In this document: positions 15,028 through 22,297 of the stretch, one piece after another
Position numbering within the stretch: position 1 is the stretch's first letter
Layout of the letters: each line of letters begins with the position of its first letter
Origin: Vreelandella maris
GTDB lineage: Bacteria > Pseudomonadota > Gammaproteobacteria > Pseudomonadales > Halomonadaceae
Direction: 5' to 3'
Length of the DNA stretch: 37,092 bases
Assembly: GCF_013371085.1 (NCBI RefSeq)
Contig: NZ_JABWCV010000031.1
Location: 1-37,092, forward strand
Notes under the pieces: generated by a model
Seen by the model: only the letters and a program-made list of their open reading frames with translations
Told to the model about the DNA's origin: nothing
Database searches by the model: none
Program-made: the position numbers and the translations under genes

Positions 15028-15930
15028 TTAAGCGCTGGTTAACCAGGGGTTCAGCACCAGGGTCGAGGTGTTCGCCCATTTGTTGGTTTCACCACCGGCG
15101 GCGAGCGTGCTCTGCAGCACGGCACGGGCAGCCCCTTCCATAGAGTTGGGCACCATGGTGTGCGAGTGGCGCAGCGCGAGCGGGCGGCCATGGTCGCCTT
15201 TCAACTTCGTTAATGCTTGTCGCGCTGCTTCGTAGTTCTCGGGGGTAAACGGCTGACGAGAACGCACGGCGAGCTGCCAGAGACCGGCACCCGCTTCCAC
15301 ACGGGCATCCACACCGAACAAGAACTTGTCGGTCATGAACACTTGCGTGTCGTTGAGATCAGTAATCGAGCGGAAGTTGTAATCACGCCGCTTTTGGAAC
15401 ATGACCGCTTTGATCACGCGGGTGTTATCCATCACGTACCAGGCGTCACCTGTGCCGCCCATATCGTTACTGACGGAGACCTCTTTACCCGACTCATCAA
15501 GCACCGGGTGGTCGGCATCAAACAGCGGCTGGCCGTCGTAGCACTCCGGGTTTTGCTCAAGCACTTCCACGGCAAGCTCGTTCGGGTGCTCACGTGAGCT
15601 ACGGCCAAACTCTTGGAAGATGGGCGACCACAGGCCATAGGTGTCGTCTTCTATGGAATCCCGTGGCACACCTTCGGTCAGCTCGAACTTGCGGTTCTTG
15701 ATGCTGAACGCCGCACCTTCCAGGCTGTGAATGACCCGATCGCCCAGCCATTCGCGCATGCGCGGCAGGCTCTTGAGGAAGGGGTACACCTCAACGGCAG
15801 TGGTGCTGGGCACGGTGGTACAAAACAGCTCATATAGCGCTGCCTGTTCCCCCATGGAGGTAAAGCCCTGCTGGAAGGCGGTGTTATAGGCCTGGAACAG
15901 CACCTTCAAATTGGCGGAAGTAAGATTCAT
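15028..15930 (-). CDS. T: Mu gpT-like major capsid protein
   Basis: 300 residues, the size of Mu T. The opening MNLTSANLKVLFQAYNTAFQ and the segments PRMREWLGDRVIHSLEG and LFDADHPVLDESG are hallmarks of the family. It forms the HK97-fold shell. It follows the protease/scaffold and cement-like genes, as in B3. The ATG is preceded by a purine-rich stretch. High confidence. Confidence 0.92.
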   Translation of the reverse strand: MNLTSANLKVLFQAYNTAFQQGFTSMGEQAALYELFCTTVPSTTAVEVYPFLKSLPRMREWLGDRVIHSLEGAAFSIKNRKFELTEGVPRDSIEDDTYGLWSPIFQEFGRSSREHPNELAVEVLEQNPECYDGQPLFDADHPVLDESGKEVSVSNDMGGTGDAWYVMDNTRVIKAVMFQKRRDYNFRSITDLNDTQVFMTDKFLFGVDARVEAGAGLWQLAVRSRQPFTPENYEAARQALTKLKGDHGRPLALRHSHTMVPNSMEGAARAVLQSTLAAGGETNKWANTSTLVLNPWLTSA

Positions 15931-15944
15931 GAAATCAGTCCTTA

Positions 15945-16382
15945 TCAGGCGCTAGCGGCAACGCCGTTAGTCGGGTCGATGTTGACCCACACGCCGTTGT
16001 CGTCGACGTCGTCGACAATGCCAGCGGGGGAACGGGTAGCGGTGCCATCGGTTTTGGCAACGGTCTGGTTATCGACGATGTAACAGACCTGGCCAATGTC
16101 AGCGGCGGTGATCGCATCGGTACTGGCAGAGTTAGCGAAGCGGAAATTGCCGCGCTTCACTTCCACGGACTGGTCGCCATCGGCACCGTCGGTGTTGTCC
16201 TGGTAGTGCTCAAACACACCGGCAGCGGTCAGGCCTGTGGCGGTAGTGCCTGGCTCGGTAAAGCCATCGGCGTTGATGACAGCGATGGTGCCCGCGAAAC
16301 ACTCGGTAGCCGCAGCGACCAGATGGCCGCGAGACAGCCCTAAGCGGTGCGGGGTGTTTCGGTTTTGGGTTGCAGCGGTCAC
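15945..16382 (-). CDS. Putative capsid decoration (cement-like) protein
   Basis: 145 residues. Start is GTG at 16382 with AGAGGA seven bases upstream. The sequence has the pattern of DUF2190-like capsid stabilisers: a short N-terminus, then VAAATECFAGTIAVINADGF, VYHYQDN-type strands and a C-terminal GIVDDVDDNGVWVNIDP. It lies between the protease/scaffold and the capsid gene, the standard place for such a protein. It is predicted to bind the outside of the shell. Family level moderate. Confidence 0.65.
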   Translation of the reverse strand: MTAATQNRNTPHRLGLSRGHLVAAATECFAGTIAVINADGFTEPGTTATGLTAAGVFEHYQDNTDGADGDQSVEVKRGNFRFANSASTDAITAADIGQVCYIVDNQTVAKTDGTATRSPAGIVDDVDDNGVWVNIDPTNGVAASA

Positions 16383-16419
16383 GGGGTGATCCTCTTGCCT
16401 GTTGGGTTAGTGCGCCTGC

Positions 16420-16983
16420 TTATGCAGCGGGTACGGGGTTGGCTTCGCGGTACTTCTCGGGCGAGATACCCATGCTTTTGCACACTGCCAGCTCTGTCTC
16501 AGTCAGCTTGCCGTCGCCTTTCACCTCGGCACCTTCCGGCGGCTTGCCTTGGGTTTGGGTGGATTTCAGCGCGGCGATGCTGGGCGCGCCTTCTAAATGC
16601 GCCTTACACGCAGCAATGCCTTTTGTACGCAGCCAATCCGCCGTTTTCTGGCCAGGGATGCGACCATCGTCCAAGCCTTCCTTGATCAATGCGTCCAGCT
16701 CAGCGGTTTCACTGCCTGACTTGAGCGCGGCCAGTTGCTGTGTGGCTTCCTGGTACACCTCAACAGGCACGTACTGGCTCATATCAGCAGGGGCTGCCGC
16801 ACTTGAGGCTTTGAGCGCGGCCACGGCTTCAGATGGCTTCGCGTCGTCTTTGGCACCTAGTGCTGTGCGGAACGCGTCTGCGTCTGCCTTGGCAGCTTTT
16901 AGCGCAGCGATAGCAGTGTCGATCTGCTCATCGGTGGCTGAAGCGGCTAAGCCTAGGGTTTGAATCAGTTGCTCACGTTTCAC
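16420..16983 (-). CDS. Probable internal-start scaffold protein (Mu gpZ-like)
   Basis: Inside the protease gene an in-frame GTG at 16983 (residue 180 of the full product) follows AGGAG at nine bases. Translation there would give a 187-residue protein consisting only of the helical, charged scaffold part (KREQLIQTLGLAASATDEQ and onward). In Mu the scaffold Z is the 3' part of I in the same frame, so an equivalent start is expected. The sequence shows the site but cannot prove use. Confidence 0.55.
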   Translation of the reverse strand: MKREQLIQTLGLAASATDEQIDTAIAALKAAKADADAFRTALGAKDDAKPSEAVAALKASSAAAPADMSQYVPVEVYQEATQQLAALKSGSETAELDALIKEGLDDGRIPGQKTADWLRTKGIAACKAHLEGAPSIAALKSTQTQGKPPEGAEVKGDGKLTETELAVCKSMGISPEKYREANPVPAA

Positions 16984-17520
16984 GGTGTCGATCTCCTGGG
17001 CGTCATCATTGACGTCATGGGTAATCGCCATCCGAGCAGCGGCAAGCTGCGCCGCGCCCTCATCAATGGCGGGGGTGTTGGTTAATGCCAGGTGCAGCAG
17101 GTCTAACGGCACACCGTTGGCGTCGTAAGGAAATACGGGGGAGAGGTAGCGGTATTCGTTGGCGTCGATCGCAGCACTAGCGGCGGCTGTCCAGGTGATG
17201 GAGCCGTAAAGGCCATCATCCCGCCATTCAAGCGAGCGCGGGTCTAGCCAGCCAGAAGCGGGTGCGGGCTTGCCGTTGATCTCTGCGTAAAGAGTTTGGT
17301 GTTCGTAGTCGAGGGCAATATCAGTGCTGCGACCTGCGGCTAGGCGGATAATCGCTTGAGCCGCTTCGGAAGTGAGGTGCCAAGGACCGGTGCCTTCAGC
17401 AGCCCCACGCGGTGCGTGAAAGGTGCCAGCAGGCATCAGGCGCGTTTTGTCGCTTGTGGTTTGCACACTTAGGGCGCAAACAGCAACGCGGGGCTTGGAG
17501 TGAAGGCTGTGTGTAGTCAT
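16420..17520 (-). CDS. I: Mu gpI-like head maturation protease with scaffold domain
   Basis: 366 residues. The N-terminal half carries the Mu I protein pattern with AGRSTDIALDYEHQT near residue 63-77, then PASGWLD and the strand segment YLSPVFPYDANG. The C-terminal half (from about 180) is a charged, alanine-rich helical scaffold. The ATG at 17520 directly abuts a hairpin (17521-17538) and has no normal Shine-Dalgarno; a three-codon ORF (ATG GGG GCA TGA) overlaps the start. A late-promoter motif lies 50 bases upstream at 17570. The protease removes the scaffold and trims capsid proteins during maturation. Confidence 0.88.
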   Translation of the reverse strand: MTTHSLHSKPRVAVCALSVQTTSDKTRLMPAGTFHAPRGAAEGTGPWHLTSEAAQAIIRLAAGRSTDIALDYEHQTLYAEINGKPAPASGWLDPRSLEWRDDGLYGSITWTAAASAAIDANEYRYLSPVFPYDANGVPLDLLHLALTNTPAIDEGAAQLAAARMAITHDVNDDAQEIDTVKREQLIQTLGLAASATDEQIDTAIAALKAAKADADAFRTALGAKDDAKPSEAVAALKASSAAAPADMSQYVPVEVYQEATQQLAALKSGSETAELDALIKEGLDDGRIPGQKTADWLRTKGIAACKAHLEGAPSIAALKSTQTQGKPPEGAEVKGDGKLTETELAVCKSMGISPEKYREANPVPAA

Positions 17521-17561
17521 GCCCCCATGATCGGGGGCTTAGGATGGGGCGTGGATTTAAA

Positions 17562-17579
17562 GCGCTTTAGGAGTTTTGG
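17562..17579 (-). promoter_or_regulatory. Candidate late-promoter activator motif upstream of the protease gene (PI-like)
   Basis: 18 bases that match the copy upstream of the holin at 17 positions. On the minus strand the core reads CCAAAACTCCTAAA. It lies between the terminator of the HTH/ImmA cassette and the protease start, where Mu has PI. Likely a site for the Mor-type activator; no clear -10 or -35 is visible. Confidence 0.6.
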
Positions 17580-17582
17580 GCA

Positions 17583-17609
17583 CAAAAAAACCGGGCACTT
17601 GGCCCGGTT
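17583..17609 (-). terminator. Terminator of the HTH/ImmA cassette
   Basis: An 8-bp perfect stem (602-609 with 589-596 of the 17000 series) with a five-base loop is followed on the minus strand by a run of seven T. It lies 14 bases after the stop of the small cassette gene. A standard strong Rho-independent terminator. Confidence 0.9.
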
Positions 17610-17622
17610 CTATTTCCCTACC

Positions 17623-17751
17623 TTAACCCCTGTATTTGTCTCGAGGAATCCTGAGACGATATACCCCCCCAGTTGGGTGATAACGACGCTTCCCCTTCAC
17701 AGTGATAAAGCGGCTAAATACTTCAACGTAATCATCGTTACGGTTTTTCAT
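17623..17751 (-). CDS. Small basic protein, third gene of the HTH/ImmA cassette
   Basis: 42 residues from ATG 17751, chosen because TGGAG lies nine bases upstream. The open frame extends upstream to 17961 but that part overlaps the peptidase gene and looks like poor coding sequence. The protein reads MKNRNDDYVEVFSRFITVKG, then KRRYHPTGGVYRLRIPRDKYRG: a short strand-turn-strand unit ending in basic residues. Similar small ORFs often follow ImmA-type genes. Function unknown; it could be an RNA- or DNA-binding partner or part of the toxin side. The start is uncertain. Confidence 0.55.
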   Translation of the reverse strand: MKNRNDDYVEVFSRFITVKGKRRYHPTGGVYRLRIPRDKYRG

Positions 17752-17890
17752 GGTTTCGAACTCCATTACGCCGCCATTGACGAGCACAGAATCCGTCACT
17801 ACACTTCGTTTTGTCTGTCCAGGACGATAACGAGTGCAGATTGGGTCTATGCACAAGGGAGGGCGGTTTCCCCCCTGTTCCAATCGCACC

Positions 17891-18484
17891 TCAAGAAAAA
17901 GGGGGAAGACCAAAACGCTGCATTTGCTGAGCGAATTTGTCTTCTCTCTTTTTTTCTTCAAGTGCTTCTCGAGCGATTTTCCAAGTTACCCCAAAGGTTT
18001 CTTGGACTTTATAGATACTCCAATCCGTATCAATCAGCCTTTTATCAACGAGAAACTCACTTGCGAACTTATCTGCCTGCCATTCGCAGTCGCTCTCAAG
18101 AGAGTACGAATTACTGCCTCTAGCAAACGATCTTGGTTGATCGGCATGCATGAACAAATGCCCTAGCTCATGAGCTAATGTGAACAATGCTTCTCTATCG
18201 CCTTCGGCTGCCGCGTTATAAACTGACTCACGAATAGTAATTATTTGTTCGTCAGGCTCTGTTTCTGCAGCTGCATTCGGCAGCTCTTCATCAGAAACAA
18301 TATGCATCGCAAATTCTTCCTGAATATAGAGCAATTCGAATATTCTCATCATGGGAAGCCGATGAATCGGCCTCGCATGATTGCTGGTCATCAAACCAGT
18401 GATTTCGTCACGTATGGCCTGTGCGATCTCTCTAATTTCTTGACCGCATTTAGGTGTAGCTTTAGTCGCATGTGATCGATTCAC
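17891..18484 (-). CDS. ImmA/IrrE-type zinc metallopeptidase
   Basis: 197 residues. The zinc motif HELGH is at residues 105-109, preceded by an FTLA strand and followed by FMHADQ; a downstream SLESDCEWQADKFASEFL provides the third ligand region (E-x-x-A-x-x-F-A). GTG 18484 has AGGAGG six bases upstream. The gene overlaps the HTH gene by 23 bp. In ICEBs1 ImmA cleaves the repressor ImmR to switch the element on; in toxin-antitoxin COG2856 pairs the peptidase acts against its HTH partner. Here it should cleave the upstream HTH protein. Visibly AT-richer than the head genes. Confidence 0.88.
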   Translation of the reverse strand: MNRSHATKATPKCGQEIREIAQAIRDEITGLMTSNHARPIHRLPMMRIFELLYIQEEFAMHIVSDEELPNAAAETEPDEQIITIRESVYNAAAEGDREALFTLAHELGHLFMHADQPRSFARGSNSYSLESDCEWQADKFASEFLVDKRLIDTDWSIYKVQETFGVTWKIAREALEEKKREDKFAQQMQRFGLPPFS

Positions 18485-18845
18485 GCTGTCCTCCTTTCTC
18501 CAGCATGCGTGTCAGCTTTTCTTTATCGCTGTCATTGAGATCTTGCATTTTCCTGGCAAAAACCATGGCGAGCTTCTTGTCTTCTTCGGAAGAGCCCTTC
18601 AGATCTATATTCAGAGAGTCCAAAGATTTAGCTGCAACTGTATGGAATTGCTCCAATTCATCTCCTTGCAGCCCGTATGAAATCTCAATGTTCTTCAGCA
18701 TTTTGCTAGAAGGAGCTTTTTTACCAAGCTCAACTGAGGACAAGTATGCAGCGCTGATGTTTACCTTTTCGGCCATCGTTTTCATGATTTCGGCATTGTT
18801 GAGTCTGAGTATCCTCAGAAACCTTCCTAGCTCTGTAGTTTTCAT
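18462..18845 (-). CDS. Xre-family HTH regulator of the ImmA cassette
   Basis: 127 residues from ATG 18845, with AGGAG seven bases upstream; upstream ATGs lack a site. A canonical HTH: GRFLRILRLNNAEIMKTMAEKVNISAAYLSSVELGKKAPS covers residues about 7-47, with a helical C-terminus (EDKKLAMVFARKMQDLNDSDKEKL). It likely represses its own promoter through the palindrome 18928-18940. It is the probable substrate of the adjacent peptidase. Its role for the phage is unknown: the phage has a separate S24 repressor, so this may be a second control layer or a toxin-antitoxin-like cargo. Confidence 0.88.
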   Translation of the reverse strand: MKTTELGRFLRILRLNNAEIMKTMAEKVNISAAYLSSVELGKKAPSSKMLKNIEISYGLQGDELEQFHTVAAKSLDSLNIDLKGSSEEDKKLAMVFARKMQDLNDSDKEKLTRMLEKGGQRESITCD

Positions 18846-18927
18846 GACCGTTCTCCTATCCATCGTGGTGTTTACCTTCGGGAACACTAATTTCACTCAA
18901 AGGAGTGCAGTTCAACCTCTGGTTTAA

Positions 18928-18972
18928 TTAGATTATCTAAGGATGATTTTTTTGTCAACCCAACTTAGATAA
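18928..18972 (-). promoter_or_regulatory. Autoregulated promoter of the HTH/ImmA cassette
   Basis: On the minus strand TTGACA (18953-18958), a 17-bp spacer, then TAATCT (18930-18935): near-consensus sigma70. The perfect palindrome TTAGATTATCTAA (18928-18940) covers the -10. A 9-bp inverted repeat (TTATCTAAG 18933-18941 with CTTAGATAA 18964-18972) straddles the -35. This is the expected operator layout for the HTH protein encoded just downstream. Confidence 0.85.
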
Positions 18973-19072
18973 ATCTCTTTGAAGCACTGACCACAGTTTA
19001 AAATGCTCTCAAACAAAATCTAACGCGGGTCTAACGCGCCTTGCGGGAGAAATTCGGGCCAGCGTAGCGGGT

Positions 19073-19116
19073 AACGCCTTAGCAACGCTTACAGGGCCGC
19101 GTTGCGGGATGGCGTT
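19073..19116 (-). terminator. Nested hairpin after the gpG-like gene
   Basis: Two stems pair: 6 bp (19073-19078 with 19111-19116) and 7 bp (19082-19088 with 19099-19105). No U tract is visible. It could slow or trim the transcript before the cassette. The stop of the gpG-like gene overlaps the outer arm. Confidence 0.4.
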
Positions 19117-19555
19117 TAGAGACTTAGGTGGTCGGCTAGGGTAGCTAATACTTCGTCTTCATCGTCATCTGATAGTCCGATAAATTCACGTCCTGGTATG
19201 TCGCCCCATAGGTGCGGGAACTCAGCTTTGGTACCGCCGAAGTTCTGCATCGCGGCGTAGACCATCAAGCTGCCCCATTCGACGCTATCGCTAGCAGCCG
19301 AGTAGCTGAACTGTTTGGATAGCTCATTGCTTTCGCCTTCGAGCACACGCCCGTGGCCTTTGCGCTTTTCAGTGACGGGCGAGTTATCGGCCCAGGGGTG
19401 CCGTCTGGTGCTTCTTTATCTCTAAACCTCTGCTGGGTGCGGTTGATCATCTCTTCACCGATGCTCTTCATCGGTGCGGTGAGGTCGTCGCCTTTTTGCA
19501 GCAGCTCGGTTATAGCGCTTTCAACTTCGTCAGTGCTGACGTTAATCGTGGACAT
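19116..19555 (-). pseudogene. Mu gpG-like virion morphogenesis gene with single-base frameshift
   Basis: The 5' part (MSTINVSTDEVESAITELLQ up to DKEAPDGTP) and the 3' part (LSKQFSYSAASDSVEWGSLMVYAAMQNFGG to the stop) together make one gpG family protein of 146 residues, but they lie in different frames. Adding one base near 19391-19398, in a C/G run, restores the conserved DGTPWA motif and a continuous frame. The family is a head-tail completion protein. As it stands the gene is broken, or the base is missing through sequencing error, or the frame is rescued by -1 slippage at the C run. A clean defect would stop virion assembly. Confidence 0.82.
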
Positions 19556-19563
19556 TCAGCCTC

Positions 19564-20700
19564 CTATCGCAAGCGCACGGCATCCGCCGGTGGTGTGTCG
19601 GTCTCGGATTTAAACAGCGTGACGTAGTAGCTGCCTGCTTCGGCTTCACGGCGTAGCTCTGCGCGGTACGTCAAACCATCAACGATGAGATACACAAGGC
19701 GCGAGAGATCCGCCTGCTGGTAGACCTCGCCATCTTCGAGCATCTCCTGGATGCGCCGGTAGTCGTTGGCGCTTATCTCCGGGTTAGCCTGCCGTGCAGC
19801 TTGAGACAGCAACACCACGGGGGATTCGCCACCAAACACCTGGCGTTCTGCGGTGGGTACCACCGCGACCGGAAACTCACCACTTACCTCGCCATTTATA
19901 ACGCGGTTGAATAATGGTGCTTCCACTAATTGCGCTACGTTCTGCCGGGCAATGTTGGCCTCGACGCTACCCAAGCGCTCTAGCCTGGCGGCGATCGCAC
20001 GCTCGGTTGCCGTTTGTCCTGGGGCGTAATCCCAACCAGGCTGCACGCCATTGGGTACGGTGACCACTTCGCCAGTGGTGTTATCGACGCTTTCATAAGT
20101 GCCATCATTCGGAGCTGCATCTGGGCCGTCTTTGCCCAGGCGCTTTAAGCCGCGTTCGTTTAACGTCTCGACACCGCAGTTGCAGCCGAAGCCGTTGGGC
20201 GCGAAATGGGTTTGCCACCACGGGTGATCGTGACGCAGCACCAGGTTGTGCCAGCGTTTGTGCTGCTGGCGTGGGTTCTCGACCGTGTTGTGTACGTAGC
20301 GCCAATACGGGCGCAGGCGCACAACGTCGGGGTCGGTCATCTGCTGCCACCGGCCAGCGGCGTAGGATGTATCCAGATTCGTCTTGTAGATAAGGCGGGT
20401 ACGCCATGCGCGGCCCGCTTTGGTGTCTCCCCCTGTCCAGCCGGTCCACCCTCGCTTGGCAACGATCTCTTCAAATTGCTTGCGGAACTCACCCAGGCTC
20501 TGGCCGTTGCTAATGGCGTCATCGACCGCACCGCGCAGATCCGCTAACAGATCCGCCTTGGTAGCGCCTGCGACCACAAAGGCAGCGTCGTTTTGGTCGA
20601 GTGTGATTTGGCCGCTGCGGGTGGTGGGCAGGTTCAGCTTGTTACGGAAGAACGTCACTTGCTCCGGGAACGGGCGGCGGAACTCAGCGCTAATCGGCAT
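19564..20700 (-). CDS. F: Mu gpF-like minor head protein
   Basis: 378 residues from ATG 20700, which overlaps the portal stop; the upstream extension is in portal coding sequence. The central ADLLADLRGAVDDAISNG region and the YKTNLDTSYAAGRWQQM, HKRWHNLVLRHDHPWW and FGCNCGVETLNERGL blocks are hallmarks of the phage head morphogenesis (SPP1 gp7/Mu F) family. The protein acts inside or at the vertex of the procapsid in head assembly and DNA packaging. It lies next to the portal, as in Mu. Confidence 0.9.
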   Translation of the reverse strand: MPISAEFRRPFPEQVTFFRNKLNLPTTRSGQITLDQNDAAFVVAGATKADLLADLRGAVDDAISNGQSLGEFRKQFEEIVAKRGWTGWTGGDTKAGRAWRTRLIYKTNLDTSYAAGRWQQMTDPDVVRLRPYWRYVHNTVENPRQQHKRWHNLVLRHDHPWWQTHFAPNGFGCNCGVETLNERGLKRLGKDGPDAAPNDGTYESVDNTTGEVVTVPNGVQPGWDYAPGQTATERAIAARLERLGSVEANIARQNVAQLVEAPLFNRVINGEVSGEFPVAVVPTAERQVFGGESPVVLLSQAARQANPEISANDYRRIQEMLEDGEVYQQADLSRLVYLIVDGLTYRAELRREAEAGSYYVTLFKSETDTPPADAVRLR

Positions 20701-22297
20701 TGCCGGTTTCCTCATCGACCGTTGCTCTGCCTGCCAGATCGGCGGCCTCAAAGGCGGTGGCCATCACATCGGCAAGCTCCGATTCATCAAGGTCATCAAA
20801 GGCCGTGGCGATCATCTCTTGCAGCTGCTCTAGGCTTTCCGCTTGCTCTACCAGCTGCTGCACCTTGTTAACCCAGGCGTCTACGACCGGCTGCGCCTGG
20901 CCGTCTAGCTGGTCGAGGGTGGCGTCACGGTAGTAGCTGGGCTGACCTGGCTGCGCGGGTGCCTGGCGCAATGCCGCGATAGGTTGGCTCGACTGTGCCA
21001 AACGTAGCGCACCAAAAGCATTTGGCGCCGCTTTTGGCATTAGCACATCCTCGCCTTCGGCAGCTTTTGGGATGCCGCTTTTCTCGTGGAACCACCACAT
21101 GGGAATCTTTGCGCCCATGTCTACCAGTGCAGGCAGGCTCTTGGAGAGACGGTCTAGATCCTCGGTTTCACCGCAATCTAAATAAAAGCGCGGGGCGCGG
21201 TTTGGCTTATCAATGCCGAAGTTTAGCGCGGCCATAGGCCAAAGAATGCTCTTGCGGATGCTGCCCGCGTATTGCCGTGCATCGGAACGAATCAGGCTCA
21301 TCTGACCACGCTCATGCACGTTCCCGAGGGCGTTGGTGTTCGTGCCTTCACCGGTACCGCTGGTGAGCGTGCCGCCTAGAATCGCCTTGGCCTTGGCGCG
21401 TTCGCACCAGTCCATCATGGTTTTGTAGATATCGGCTGAGCTGCCTTTGCCCGCCGCTTCGGTAAAGTCGATGGCCATGCCTTCGGGGATGATGCCCGCT
21501 GCGTTCTGGCCCAACGTGACCACGGCGCGCAGCAGCGTAGCCTTTTCACGCTCGGTCGCGTTCTTCGGGTACTTACCAATGCGGGCCGGTAGTCCGTAGA
21601 TTTCGAGCAGCTGCGCCAGGTCGCCCAGGGCGTAGTTTTGGAACAAGTACGGCCACGCCAGCATGCGGTGTAAACCCATGCGGGCGACGTAGCCCGATTT
21701 AGCGCGGTGACGGTGTTGGACCCAGCCCAGCGGCCACAGCTCGGCACCAGTCGCGCTCATGTCGCGTAGCGTGATGCAGTTCTGATCATCCGGGTGCAGC
21801 CGGAACCAGCTATGGGGGCGCAGCGTGGGCTGCTCGATGTAGCGCATCGCGCCATCTCGTTGCCATGGAAGCTCCAGGTTGGCCCAGCCGTGGCCGATGC
21901 CGGTACCGAGATCCAAAATCAGGTCTTCCACTTCCAGCGCGCTAAACACTTCAATGGCCTGTTCAGTGGCGCGCTTCTCTACAGCGGTGGCGTTGTCCGG
22001 TGGCACGATCTGCCACTCTCGCTCTGCGGCTAGCTGGCGGCGCTTGCCCAGGTCGGCACCGATCTGGGCGTCTTTCTCTTCCATGTCGTCAAAAAGTTCA
22101 GATTGCGCTTTCAGGTCGCCTTGCTCAGCCGCTTCCAGGATCTGGTAGAGCCGTGCGGGCGTTAGCCCCTTGGTGGGGTGCTCGGCAAACTCGCGCTTGA
22201 GCTGTCCGATCCGGGCGTCATTCGTTTGCTGTTCTTTCAAGGCTGGCGCACTGGCTTTGACCAAATTGCGCCGATACTTTGCGGTAGGGCTTACCAT
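20690..22297 (-). CDS. Mu gp29-like portal protein (DUF935)
   Basis: 535 residues. The DUF935 pattern is clear: GLTPARLYQILEAAEQGDLKAQSELFDDM near residue 45, REWQIVPP near 93, GIGHGWANLELPW, and the long central helices ending in a C-terminal coiled region. The portal forms the dodecameric DNA gate and binds the terminase. It starts where the terminase ends (overlap of 7 bp), which suggests translational coupling. Start ATG at 22297. High confidence. Confidence 0.92.
   Translation of the reverse strand: MVSPTAKYRRNLVKASAPALKEQQTNDARIGQLKREFAEHPTKGLTPARLYQILEAAEQGDLKAQSELFDDMEEKDAQIGADLGKRRQLAAEREWQIVPPDNATAVEKRATEQAIEVFSALEVEDLILDLGTGIGHGWANLELPWQRDGAMRYIEQPTLRPHSWFRLHPDDQNCITLRDMSATGAELWPLGWVQHRHRAKSGYVARMGLHRMLAWPYLFQNYALGDLAQLLEIYGLPARIGKYPKNATEREKATLLRAVVTLGQNAAGIIPEGMAIDFTEAAGKGSSADIYKTMMDWCERAKAKAILGGTLTSGTGEGTNTNALGNVHERGQMSLIRSDARQYAGSIRKSILWPMAALNFGIDKPNRAPRFYLDCGETEDLDRLSKSLPALVDMGAKIPMWWFHEKSGIPKAAEGEDVLMPKAAPNAFGALRLAQSSQPIAALRQAPAQPGQPSYYRDATLDQLDGQAQPVVDAWVNKVQQLVEQAESLEQLQEMIATAFDDLDESELADVMATAFEAADLAGRATVDEETGNAD

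Noticed and set aside
17752..17961. Upstream extension of the 42-aa cassette gene to 112 residues
   Set aside because: The extension overlaps the peptidase gene, has no ribosome site and reads as cysteine/proline-rich non-native sequence.
17500..18166. Plus-strand open frames of 207 and 110 residues across the HTH/ImmA cassette
   Set aside because: They lie opposite the peptidase gene, which has a clear HELGH motif and proper start, and they show no family features.
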